In this document: in pieces, positions 28,833 to 39,300 of the stretch
How the letters are laid out: each line of letters opens with the position of its first letter
Position numbering within the stretch: the first letter of the stretch is position 1
NCBI GenBank assembly: GCA_019828545.1
Contig: JACVRA010000255.1
Location: forward strand, 1 to 45,613
DNA from: Paracamarosporium sp. OC-R06-R3
Taxonomy: Eukaryota > Ascomycota > Dothideomycetes > Pleosporales > Didymosphaeriaceae
Length of the DNA stretch: 45,613 nucleotides
Direction of reading: 5' to 3'
Made by a program: the position numbers and the translations under genes
Notes under the pieces: model-generated
Told to the model about the DNA's origin: nothing
Database searches by the model: none
What the model saw: only the letters and a program-made list of their open reading frames with translations

Positions 28833-31009
28833 ATGCCCAAGATGAAGCCACGTAACTTGCTACCTGTTATTCTATTCGTTCTTCCGTTCCCTTCAACCGG
28901 CTTTCAAGTGAAACGTCACTTTTCGGAACTCTCCTCACATTACGACTATATTATAGCTGGAGGCGGAACTTCAGGTCTCACCGTTGCCGATCGACTCACG
29001 GCTGCGTTTCCTTCAAGCTCTATATTGGTCGTCGAATATGGCCAGTTTGCCAATGGCACAGATGTCCTGCGCCCTGCAGCTGGCGTTCAGAATCCTGCCT
29101 ATGCATTTAACATACAGTCGCTCCCAGAGCCAGGCTTAAACGGGAAGAAGTTCCAGGTGACAGTGGGCAAGGTGGTAGGAGGGAGTTCCGCCATCAACGC
29201 GCAGATGTTTGATCGTGGGAGTGCGGCGGATTATGATGCTTGGGCGGATGTGACAGGCCAAGAGTATGCGGAGGCGGGATGGAATTGGGATGGTTTGTTG
29301 CCGTACTTCAAAAAGGCAAGTATTCGAATATTGCAATAGTGGTGGGTACGCGACGAGACTGACAGGGGCAGAGCGTCACTTTTACAGCTCCTCTAGCGTC
29401 TGAAGTCGGGAAATATGGGTATACTTACGACATTGATGCAGCGTATGGTGGTAAGGGCAGCATTCAAGCGACCTATCCGCCTTTTCAATGGCCGAGTGAG
29501 AGTAAGTACTTCACAGAAATGACCACGTTAGACTTTGACGACATCGGCTGTGCATCCATACTCCAAAAGAATCCACGCGCCGAAAAAGCACAACGGTCTA
29601 CAATGGGTCTCGGCTAACAGTGTAAAGGAATTATGAGAAGTGCTTGGAAGGACCTCGGCACACCGGAACCAAAAGAAGCGGCCGCTGGCTCTGCAATCGG
29701 GGTCATGTGGCTCCCAAGCTCTCAAGATCCAAAGACACAGACGCGCTCATACGCCCGGACCGGCCACTACGACCCTGTCGCGAATCGCTCGAATTATCAT
29801 ATCCTTGTGGGCCACAAGGTGACAGAAGTCATTTTAGGCGAGACAAATGAAGAACGCAAATATGAAGCCCGCGGCGTGAAGATACAGCCTGTTTTAGGGA
29901 CAAACCTAACCACTGTAGAGATATCCAGTGAAGAAGAGGTCATCCTCGCTGCTGGTGCTATTCATACCCCAGGAATTTTGCAAAGAAGTGGCATTGGGCC
30001 GAAGGATGTGCTCGAACCGGCAAACATAACAGTAAAGGCTGAGCTTCCTGGAGTGGGACAGAACTTCCAAGATCACCCTATCTCCAGCTTATTCTATAAT
30101 TGTCCGTTTCCTTATTTCCGACTAGTATATGTGCTGTACTAACAATAGACAGTAACTACAAATGTCCCTGGACCTATGGACATGTTTCGAAACCAGACCT
30201 TGATGCAAGAGGCTATACAACAGTATGAAAAAGAGCGTAAAGGTAGTGTGCTCAACCAATCATCAATCTTACTGTTAGCTGACTATACCACAGGACCTCT
30301 TACACTCAGTGGGGGTAATAGCGGCGCCTTCCTACCACTTTCTTTCCTCACCAACGATACCGCTACGATACTCAGGAATCTTTCATCCGCAAATCCAGGT
30401 AGCTTCTTGCCAAACGGAACGCATCCGTATGTTCTCGAAGGTTATGCTCAGCAGCTAGACTCCCTAAAGGGTCTCTTCTCCTCAAACGAAGCCGCAGTAT
30501 TCGAATATCCTATTGGCGCCGGATCGCTCATCGCCTTTCTCAAACCCTTATCACGCGGAAGTGTAAACATAAACGCCCAAAACCCGCTTGCAGAACCCCT
30601 AGTCAATTACCGCACGCTCACTCATCCGTTGGATGTAACGCTGTACATCCAAGGTGTGAAGGTGTTTCGTCAGTTATATGCCACACCATCCGCAAAGATA
30701 CTTGGACCAGTCGAACTCCTTCCAGGCCAGGCGGTGCAGACAGATGAAGACTGGGCGAGTTGGTTGAAGAACACCATTAGCCCAAGTTTTTACCATCCTG
30801 TTGGAACAGCGAGTCTGGGACCAAGATCTAGAGGTGGGGTCGTGGGCCCAGAGTTGAAAGTTCATGGTGTGAGCGCTTTGCGCATTGTTGACGCGAGTGT
30901 AATGCCGCTTATACCAGGAACACATACGAGTTCAACGGTCTATGCAATTGCCGAGAAAGCAGCCGACTTGATCATTCAAGACTATCAGAGACAGGAAGAT
31001 GGCGTTTGA
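28833..31009 (+). CDS. Secreted GMC-family FAD oxidoreductase
   Basis: Glucose-methanol-choline flavoprotein (aryl-alcohol oxidase/glucose dehydrogenase type), oxidising an alcohol and likely exported. Four exons (28833-29315, 29372-29501, 29628-30101, 30153-31009) give 647 aa. A hydrophobic N-terminus (to about residue 23) looks like a signal peptide. The FAD-binding 'GGGTSG' is at 43-48, the GMC signature 'GKVVGGSSAINAQMF' at 112-126, and the second signature 'AGAIHTPGILQRSGIG' in exon 3. The catalytic pair are His577 ('FYHPVGT') and His620 ('GTHTSSTVYA'). Intron 1 keeps the frame only as a GC-AG intron with donor AAG/GCAAGT, giving 'YFKKSVTFTAP'. Intron 2 is 126 bp with an AAG acceptor after a CTAAC branch point. 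Intron 3 (51 bp) is ordinary. Substrate unknown. It is the next-to-last gene before the repeat compartment. Confidence 0.9.
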
Positions 31010-31488
31010 AAGACAGGGAGGACATCGCTAGGCGTTGGGAAGGACTTTTGTATGCGACTGCGCCTTATAGAATCAGAGTGGAGTGTCCGGCCTTCTTTGC
31101 CTCTAAGTCATCTTAGCTCGGTGTACATATTCCTGGCTAAACTCAACGTACACCGCTTCAATACAATATGCAACGACTGTTAGCCTTGTGATAGGAGAGG
31201 GGGCGAAGGCAGCAAATTACTCATCGAGACATTCATTGAGCTGTGCGTAGTGCTGAGACTAAACACAAATGTGCTTGTGGTTGAGTTTCGAAGGGATAGT
31301 ATATAGAGCGTGTTTGTTGAAGTACCATACACACACCTGCAGTGATTTTCAACCGTTCAACTTCGCCAAGAACATTCACGTGCCCGCACGTGGGCTCTGA
31401 AGCGCAGCACTGGTGCTGTCTTTATCCGCCGTACGCTGCCAAGACCGAACGCCATATGTTCTGAAGCTAGGTTCTATAGCCACTCAAT

Positions 31489-32791
31489 ATGAAATGGCCT
31501 ATCTCATTCTGCGTGCTCCTAGCAAATATAGCGACTACACGACACCCAATGGTAAAGGACCAGGACAATGCTACCGCCGAGCGCCTCGATTCGATCCTCG
31601 CCAATAGACACCTATACGAACTATACAGCAGAGAAGATATTGACAAAGAGTGGAATCGAAACGTAGAGCAAGGTGCAAAGCTCCCAGGGCATGCAAGCCA
31701 CGGATGCAGAGGCAGCCGCCCTCTTCAAGTTGGGAACAACCGCGCAAAGCATCTTTGAGGGTCATTGCAAGGTGAATTTCTGGGTCTGGGGCTACGCAGA
31801 TGACACGGAATACATGCAGAAGGCCAACGACAAGGAATGTGATTTCGAACAAGATAAATTCAAAGACACCATGGATGGGCTTGGTAAGGCGATTTGCACA
31901 TCAAATTCCAATAACTGCTCATTCAAAGGTAGATCTGACGAGGAAGTCTTGGAAGAACGGCGGGTTCAACCGTTGTTTTGAGGCCAAACATGAAGATGGC
32001 CCAAATTCGCAGGATGGCATTTGTGAGTAAAATCGATTTTACACACATACCGACATGATGTTTGTTAACCGTTATTGTTATTCAGATGTAGCATGCAACC
32101 GACAGCTCAGAGTGAATATTCCTTGAAAGCTTTCCAGACGCTAACTTGACCGGCACTGACACCTATGTTAGGTCACAGGTGCTAGGTTCTTGATCGGCGT
32201 CAATCCGCAAGGCGGCGCTATCTACTTCAAGACACGCCTCAGTCCTTTATCGCAAGCAAGAAAATGTTGGAATAGACAGAATATAAGGGCAGAAGAATTA
32301 CCCCTCCTTGCATCAAGCTCCGATATTGCATGGTGTTTCTGGATTCGCGCTCAGCGAGATCCCGGAAACGGTGGCATACGGCAGATAAAATATTTCATAG
32401 TAGCCAACACAGTTAACTCGGAGACGCAACGAATCATTCAGCGGGCAGTCGCGGGATTGAACAAAAAGGAGCCTGACGCATGGCCAGGGAACGACTTTGC
32501 TACAAAGACGAAAGAGGGGCAGGCCTTGTTGGGTACGCATTCTGATGGCGTCATATTTAACGAAAATACGCTGATGGCTGCACAGGATCTCCAAATGGCC
32601 GGGCGGCGGGCTACTTTTTGATGCAGCATAAAAAACAACTTGGGGACCACAAGTTCATTTCCAAGGTCCGAGTCGTGTCAATCAGTGGCCAGTTTCCATG
32701 GATGATTTTCTATGTTGGGGAGCCAGGTACGAATGCCGACCTAGGAATGCATCTGAGCAACGTTACTGAAGGAGGACTGGTTGAACATTGA
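31489..32791 (+). CDS. Putative secreted protein of unknown function, possible frameshift near 31683
   Basis: Six-exon model (31489-31672, 31716-31883, 31933-32022, 32086-32111, 32172-32532, 32586-32791), 344 aa. The N-terminus 'MKWPISFCVLLANIATT' resembles a signal peptide. The rest matches, from memory, an uncharacterised Pezizomycotina family: 'GTTAQSIFEGHC', 'WKNGGFNRCFEAKH', 'GARFLIGVNPQGGAIYF', 'SSDIAWCFWIRA', and after the last intron 'SPNGRAAGYFLMQHKKQLG'. Four of the five introns have good GT-AG ends and restore these motifs. The first (43 bp, weak donor) is doubtful: the coding sense on both sides continues if one C is removed from the CCC at 31683-31685, so this may be a frameshift and the gene a recent pseudogene. 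The last residues after 'FYVGEP' may also be mis-modelled. It is the gene closest to the repeat border. Confidence 0.6.
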
Positions 32792-33509
32792 AGGAAGGAA
32801 GAGGGCATACGCAACATGATTAGGGCGGACAAACTGTGCCGATTTACACTCAGGGCATTCAGATGGCGTCAAGCTTAGCTTGATTTGTAACCCCGTCAAT
32901 TGATCAAGTAAATCTATCACGAATGAATGCACCATCGCTTAGGTGTAGGTGGCAGGCACCGAGTACTTGTATGGGTTATGAGCCAATGTAATAGTTGGGG
33001 AAGGGCAGTTATTACATACCGTACTGGTTTTTGTGAAATATAGTCTAATAATGGCATCCCAGTTGAACTAAGCACCAGCTAAAGCAGGCTATCATCTCAC
33101 GAAAAAGGGTTTTTTAGGAATGACTAGGGCCGGTACCGTGTCTCAAGTAGCCGTGCACTCGATTTGGTTTATCCTTGGCTATCTTCGCACGTCTATGGTT
33201 CTTCCTAAGTTTTATTTATCTTAGCCCACGATTAGTCTGGGTAGCTATCTGGAAGGGCTAGCGATGGCAAAATTCTTCCCCTCATTAGTAAGAATATGTA
33301 TGACTTTCCTTCAGATAGCCGGTATGCGATCATGGTTTCGTATATTGTCGTTCTCGAAATACCGTACCGCCCCACTTCGCGCGGGTTTTCTGTCAGCACT
33401 TAGTAATCGATTCCTCACGAACATCTCTCCACACCTATTTTATAAGTAATAAAATGCTTACAAGGAACATTTACCCTTTATAAATATTACTATAGGATCT
33501 AGGGAGGCC
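32792..33509. other. Border zone between last gene and repeat compartment
   Basis: No supportable gene. GC content falls gradually and stop density increases toward 33480, where transposase-like sequence begins. I found no clear terminal inverted repeat or target duplication marking the border. Confidence 0.45.
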
Positions 33510-34340
33510 TACTAGGCACCGTCTACAGCTATCGCTTATCCAGGCTATTGTCAATCGTGTTAATAATGGGAAAAATAATGAAGAGATTAGTAGAGACCTT
33601 AGTGTTACTGCTAAGATAGTACGCAAATATAGGCTTAACCTAAGGGCGTTCGGTAGGCTAATCGGGCTAGTCTGTGTACGCCGTAGTAGACCTCCTTTGC
33701 TTAGGCAATGCTATAGAGACGCGCTGCTGGAGATGCTGCGCGGCAGGCCAACATGCTATCTGGATGTCAGATTATATGTACTATCGTCATGAGAACAAAC
33801 AGACGCTCACTGTAGATCACAGTAATTGTACTACTATCAATAGTACCAAATGTCACCTGGTTGCTAGAACAAAGGCAATGGCTAACGCTAAGGAAAACCT
33901 AGCAACGCCCCACATGATACACTGCCTTGTGGCCAGGACAAAGGCTAGGGCGCTAAGGACGACCCAGTCACGACAACATAAAAGGTGAACTATAGGAGTA
34001 GATACAAGACAGAATTAATCATCACTTTTACCCTAATTGAAACCTATCATCGTGATTCATCGTGAATCTGGCACTGGATAAGATGCAGGCCTTCTTATAT
34101 AATGACTACGACGTCAAGGTATCCACCTAGACTCTAGATTGAGAGCTTCAAGCCATGCGGTGGAGTAGAAAGGCAGCCTTAAAATTAGCTAGAGAGCGTC
34201 ATGAGGGTCTCCGTCGAGCCTTTCGAGCACGTTGCCAACAAATCTATCAACCTAATTAGATTGTCTACCTTGATGATAGCGTGTTACGGGGCGTACTACG
34301 TACCTGGGCTGATCCGTACTAAGGCAGTAGGATTTACTCG
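33510..34340 (+). pseudogene. Tc1/mariner-like (DDE_3) transposase relic
   Basis: Two blocks in plus orientation resemble fungal Tc1/mariner-type transposases. 33510-33795 encodes a helix-turn-helix region ('IQAIVNRVNNGKNNEEISRD') followed by 'LLEMLRGRPTCYLDV', which corresponds to the family's 'L...L...P..Y.DE' segment. 34083-34300 encodes the linker 'MRWSRKAALKLARERHEGLR' and then 'IVYLDDS', corresponding to the first catalytic Asp region. Between the blocks lies about 290 bp of unrelated sequence. Several stops (TAG, TGA) sit where CAG, CAA or CGA would be expected, consistent with light RIP. The element is broken and its downstream part is replaced by a Gypsy LTR. Confidence 0.65.
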
Positions 34341-34580
34341 TAGCGGGGCCGTGGGCTTCAGTGATGGAAAGTGGTTTGGCAGTGAAGGGTAAGAAGCTCC
34401 AATCAAGTATCAAAGAGACTTGATAACGTATTAAGAGAAGACTGATTGTTCTTAGTGTAGAAGAAGTGCTTGCAATTTAGATAACTAAGGAGTTGACTAT
34501 AAAGAATAGGAAAAGTATAGAGATCCCTCTAGACTATATACCAGTCGTCCTATCCTTTAGTCTTGTCCCAATTAGTCCCT

Positions 34581-34703
34581 GCTCTTTCTGCTCTAGGAGA
34601 GCGCCCCGAGCGCTCTCTCCGCCAAGGGAGAGCGTTGTTACGTGATTCCTCTAAGTGCTCTCTCTGCCAAGGGAGAGCGCTGTTACGTAGTCTCTACTAA
34701 CTC
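34581..34703. repeat. Hairpin-forming tandem repeat inside the LTR
   Basis: The unit GCTCTCTCCGCCAAGGGAGAGCG folds on itself (CGCTCTC against GAGAGCG) and recurs with a 45-base period at 34612 and 34657, each followed by TTGTTACGT or CTGTTACGT. A shorter, diverged copy with the same hairpin stem (GCTCT...AGAGCG) begins at 34581. The copies are much richer in G and C than the surrounding DNA. Confidence 0.8.
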
Positions 34704-34738
34704 ATCCTACCCTATAGGATCCCTTTGTCACCTTGATC

Positions 34739-34766
34739 GGCGTTGGGCCTGGAGGGCCCTAACGCC
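34739..34766. repeat. Imperfect inverted repeat in LTR
   Basis: GGCGTTGGGCC and GGGCCCTAACGCC form a near-perfect stem across a short loop. It lies next to the hairpin tandem repeat, still inside the putative LTR. Confidence 0.7.
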
Positions 34767-35022
34767 TTATACTTATTATCTTATAGCTGTTCCCTTCTTA
34801 TGCTTATAATATTACCCCCCCGTCTAGGGTTTTCGTTCTAAAGACTTATCTAATTTGTTAACTATACTACATTGCGATGTTTAGGTATAAAGGTAGGTAT
34901 CCCTATCTTATTATATCCTTTTCCCTTTCGTTCTTGCCTGCCTAACTATACTAAAAGTTTAGTTCTCTTTAACTTAACGTTTCCGTCATTGCGTTGACTA
35001 GGTCCTCGCTGCTAGTGTTAAA

Positions 35023-35421
35023 ATGTCAACCCCTTATAGTCGCTATAAAGAGTAGGGTTTAAAGTATATAGTAGAGTTATTAACTAGCTATTATACTTTT
35101 TATATCCATGCACGGTGTTATTGTGATTTAGTATTGTCTAAGACGGAGCGGCAAGAGATAAAGGACAAGTAACATTATTTTTAAATTAATATTTTACGTC
35201 TACAAGAGTCCTTGGCTCGTGCTTAGTGTGAGCTGTTAAAGGCCTAGGAGAAAGAGCATTATTATAAGCGTAAGGATACTACTTCTATAGAGGAGTTAAA
35301 AGAGTTGGAGTATATAGTAGGGTTAGTTAAGTCTCCTTCGTCTTCTTTAACTAGTATAGCTACTATTGTAGCTCTACTTTCTAAACCTTCGCCATCTAAA
35401 CCTTTAACTAATCCTGGCTAG
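35023..35421 (+). pseudogene. Antisense ORF relic inside the old Gypsy element (Cys patch plus coiled coil)
   Basis: On the strand opposite to the Gypsy polyprotein, an ATG at 35023 opens a 132-codon frame ending at TAG (35419). It has five internal stops, all explicable as CAG, CAA or TGG changed to TAG or TAA. The translation starts 'MSTPYSRYKE', then a short patch with Cys/His ('IHARCYCDLVL'), then a long charged helix ('LKELEYIVGL' near the end). Small proteins with a Cys patch followed by coiled coil accompany some fungal transposons, by my recollection. This stretch is less AT-rich than the rest of the element. Confidence 0.45.
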
Positions 35422-36065
35422 TTATAGGCTAATTCTTTTTTCTTTAACCTCTCTAACTTCCTTTGTAATTTCAGCCCTACTTCCTTAGTTTTTAATTCTA
35501 GATTATACTTTTCTAGAAGCGCGCCTCTGCCCGTTTATAGTAGAAGTCCTCTAGTAGTTTCTTATAGTTTATAAGGTTTTCTTTTAATTCCTACGTATTA
35601 TACTATTCTAGCTATCCTTTCTATAATATTAAATACTTAAGTTAACTATTAATCTTCTATAGGTCCTTAATAGTTTTAACCTTATACTTATTATTTTCTA
35701 GTTTTAACTAGGTCTTAATTAGAGCCTCCTAGGGTACTAGTTTTAATAGTAATTTATAAAAGGTTAGGTATATTTTAATTTCTTTTAGTAATTTAAACTT
35801 ATTTATAACTAGTCTTTTATTTTCTAGAATTTTAAAGGGTCCTACCTATAGGTAGTCTAGTTTCTTACTTTACTATTTTATTTTAAAATTTTTTTATAAT
35901 AGGAAGACTTTATCCCCCCTCTTAAAAATTAGTCCTTTAATCCTTTACTTATTTATATTCTTAAATACTAAGAGGGCCTTATAGGATATCCTATTCTATA
36001 GGACTTAATATAATTCCTTTATTTTTTAAGCCTTTTCTTAGACTTCTATAGTAGTACTTTCTACG

Positions 36066-36070
36066 TCTCT
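36066..36070. repeat. Target-site duplication, left copy
   Basis: TCTCT immediately before the 5' LTR. The counterpart after the 3' LTR is TTTCT, differing by one C-to-T change as RIP would produce. Five bases is the usual duplication length for Ty3/Gypsy. Confidence 0.65.
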
Positions 36071-36310
36071 TGTAATAGCCTAGTGTATTAGTAGGTTATA
36101 TAATCTTATATTTAAACGTAACTACACGCTTAGGCGCGACTACCTTATATAACGTTACTACCTAGAGCGGAATATTGTTCTACTTAGTAATTATATATAA
36201 AAGTAAGTACATCCTTTGTACCTATTATCTCCTTATCTTAGTATAGCTAAAATAGAGTTAACCTACCTTATCTACTTTTTTTAATATAGGAGACTAAGCT
36301 CGTCCTTATA
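36071..36310 (+). repeat. 5' LTR of the plus-strand Gypsy element
   Basis: 240 bp starting TGTAATAGCC and ending TCCTTATA (from an expected CA end). It aligns without gaps to 42387-42626. The differences, about 28 by hand, are all transitions. Confidence 0.88.
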
Positions 36311-39300
36311 TTATACTAAGATTACTAACTTAGCTAAAGGATAGTAATATAATATTAGGCTAAACCACTTAATCTATTAATGTATACAACTTAATAATGG
36401 CTACCCTAGAAGATCTATTATATAACTATACTAAGCCGTTAGTTTATTATAGAATATAATTACCTATGCTTTTTACTAGTAGAGTTAAAGAGAGGGTTTA
36501 GATACTACTAAGCAACGCACTACTTAAAGGGAGTTAAAGAATAAATATCTATTTATTAGACGTACTTAAGTATAGATAATTAACTGCTTACGTAAAAAGG
36601 GCTATAAGAGCCCTAGCCTCTATAAGAGAGGAATTTACTTCTACTTATTAATTATCTTAAGTACTACTAGCTTACCTTTTTCCTACTAGAGAATTAACCT
36701 TGGCTGCTTTGTCTATAGCTAATATATACTATAGCACCAACACATTTATTTATAGTATTAATACTTAAGAGAGAAATACTAGGTAATATATATAACCTAA
36801 TTAAGTCCTTTACCTACTCTAAAGACTAAATCTAGAGCTATAGCTCTATTACTAAGGAAAACTATAACTAAAATACCTCTATAAAGCTGGCCTACCTTTA
36901 GTAAGGTATAGACAAAGAACTTTTATAAGCACCTTAGCTACCTACCTTTACTAGTAATAACTTAATTATGGCTATATTAGAGGCTATCCTTAAGTATTTT
37001 TAAAAGGACCTATTAGTAATTACTATAGAGCTAATTAACTAACTACTTCTTTATAAAGTAGAGTATTAATAGATTTATATATACTATTAAATTACTACTA
37101 ACGCCTTAGCTAAAGGTAAGGAGCTATAGTAGGCCCTTATATAAGAGTAGTAAAAAACTAAAATAGTTTAGAAAAAACTATATACGCTTAAAGCCTTAGC
37201 TATTAATAAGAAGCTACTAATAACTTAATATTATATTATATACTTTTAAGTCCTACTATTTATACTATAGAATTAGGATAGCTTTAATCTAACTAGCCCT
37301 CTAAGCTTAAAATTAGGTAAGCTTAATAACTTATATCTTTTATACTAGTTACCTTTTAAATTTACTATTACTACTTTAGGTATTTAACTTACTAATTAGT
37401 ATTCTATTAAGTTCTTAAATTCTTTATTACTCTTAAATAGTAAGACTACTACTACATTTAACTATTAGAAAGCGTATATAGAGAATAAACTATAGTTAAA
37501 TAGTAACTAATTTATTAAAAGTAATATATAGAATACCTAAGAGTATATTACTATATATATAACCACCTATACGGAGAATCTGGCTTAAGATTAACTTAAA
37601 ACCTTAATTAATACCCTCTATAATAGTAGGAATACTATTAATAATAAATTCTTTATAGATACTTTAGGCTAGGCCTTTAGTAACCTATATAAGGAGAAGA
37701 ATACTTATTAGGCCTTTAGCCGGCTTTAACTATATACTACTACTAAGTTCTTAAGCTTTTAGGTTAACTTTTTTTGCCTAGTTACCTAGCGTAAGCTCTT
37801 AGTAGACTAATAAGTTAAGGAGTTTTATAAAAAGCTTACTAATTAACTTTATATAAATATAAGCTATAATGTCTACTAATTTAAGGACGACTATAATAAG
37901 TTTATAGGTATTACTTATAACTTAGTATATAAAATTATTATTATTAATAGCTAAGCTACTATATAAGCTAAGTATAAAAAGGCTATTACTCTATTTATTA
38001 AATTTTATAAGTATATATCTTTATTAGCGTTAGTATTAATATTAGCGCTATAGTACCTTTATACTATAATAATATAAATTAACTAACTTATTTACTTTTA
38101 TTACTATAAAGCCGGTTACGTTATTTATAATTACTTAAATAGACCTACTAAATAGAAGGCTATTAAACTATCTATAAATATAAATAATAATATCTACTTT
38201 AATGCTACTAATAGAAGTATCTCTAAGAGTAATTTAAAAAAAGCTTAGCTCTAGGAGAAGTCTCCTCCCTAGAGCACCCTACTAGAGTAACTAGTATATA
38301 AGACCTCTTATTTAGTAGGAGTACTTTTACTCTATTTTACTACATCTTAATAAATAGTCTTACTATTAAGCTTAAGGCTTTTATTAATATAGGAGCTGGT
38401 AGTTATGTTCTAGTCTACCTAAAGTATCTCTATATTATTAAGAAAGGACTTAAAGCGTCTATTTAAAGTATAAAAGCTATCCCTTTAGCTAAATATAATA
38501 GCTAACTAAATAAATAGGTAGATAAACACTTTTAGGTAGATTTAGTAATAGATAGCTACTACCTTACTACCTACTTTATCCTTTATAATACGGGCTGTTA
38601 TAACCTAATTATTGGCTATAAGTTTCTTAAGAATGCAGATATATAGATTAACTATAAGTAAAAGAAACTTAAGTAGCTAGATATAATACTAATAGATTAT
38701 AAGTATAATATTATTATATTAATATATAAACCTACTATAGAAGTTAATTTAAAGCACTAGCTTAATACTAATTATTAAGATAAGCTAATAGATATAGTAA
38801 TTATATAATATACCTATTAATCTTCTTAGTAATCTTCTTAGTATTAAGACTATTAAAGGAACCTAATAAAGATAGAGAAGTAACTCTACTATTAAGCACT
38901 ATAGGCGCAGGATTAATAACTAATATAAGAAAAGTATAAGAAACCTATCTCTTATATAAAGCTTACTTAGGCTGGCCTTAAAATAAATATAATAGAAGTA
39001 GCTGCCTTTGCTATATATACTTAATAAAAAGATATAGTAATAGGCTATATTAGTATCTATAAAGTAGAGTAGTTAATTTAAGACTATAGAAAAGAGCTTA
39101 CCTAAAATAAATAAGTAGACCTAGTATATTTAAAGAAGGAGTTCTATTAACTAGTTACCTAAAAGTTACTAATACTAGGCTATACTAGTATAACTCTAGT
39201 TTACTTTTTAAAAAAGGACTTAAATATGTTACTACTATACTATAATAGTATTAATTATAATATTAAGTTAATTATTAAGAATATACTAAGTACTAGCCTA

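Larger units (their letters stand above)
34421..34813 (-). repeat. Probable 3' LTR of the old minus-strand Gypsy element
   Basis: On the minus strand, a polypurine run (GGGGGGG, plus strand 34814-34821) is followed by sequence starting TATTATAAG, in the place expected for a TG-starting LTR after RIP. It continues through a TATATA region near 34540 and ends around TTAATACGTTATCA near 34421. The integrase C-terminal end of a minus-strand Gypsy element lies about 1 kb to the right, as expected upstream of a 3' LTR. The left boundary is approximate. Confidence 0.5.
34814..36070 (-). mobile_element. Old Ty3/Gypsy element, left part (integrase C-terminus), minus strand
   Basis: Read on the minus strand, 36070-35860 encodes the end of a Gypsy integrase: a charged helix ('RDVESTTIEV', then 'EKA'), 'LLVFKNINK' and 'RGDKVF', the GDKVYL-type strand before the tail, then 'KKLDYL...VGPFK'. 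Stops replace Gln and Trp codons. The frame continues on the other side of the inserted younger element at 42632, showing a single interrupted element. The 1-kb segment between the integrase and the LTR also carries a plus-strand open frame. Confidence 0.75.

Noticed and set aside
32112..32171. Protein-like frame 'SFPDANLTGTDTY' upstream of 'GVNPQGG'
   Set aside because: It would need both an insertion and a deletion to connect. The segment is exactly a 60-bp intron with GTGAAT donor and CTAAC branch point that joins the flanking exons cleanly.
32586..32640. Apparent frameshift between 'NENTLMAAQDLQ' and 'GYFLMQHKKQ' in the secreted-protein gene
   Set aside because: A good 53-bp GT-AG intron (32533-32585) joins 'QALLG' to 'SPNG' in frame, so no mutation is needed.
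33846..33960. Duplicated 'VARTKA' phrase in a plus-strand frame, reminiscent of a histone H3 start
   Set aside because: The six-residue match has no histone-fold sequence after it and lies within a degraded transposon region. It is more likely a small internal duplication.
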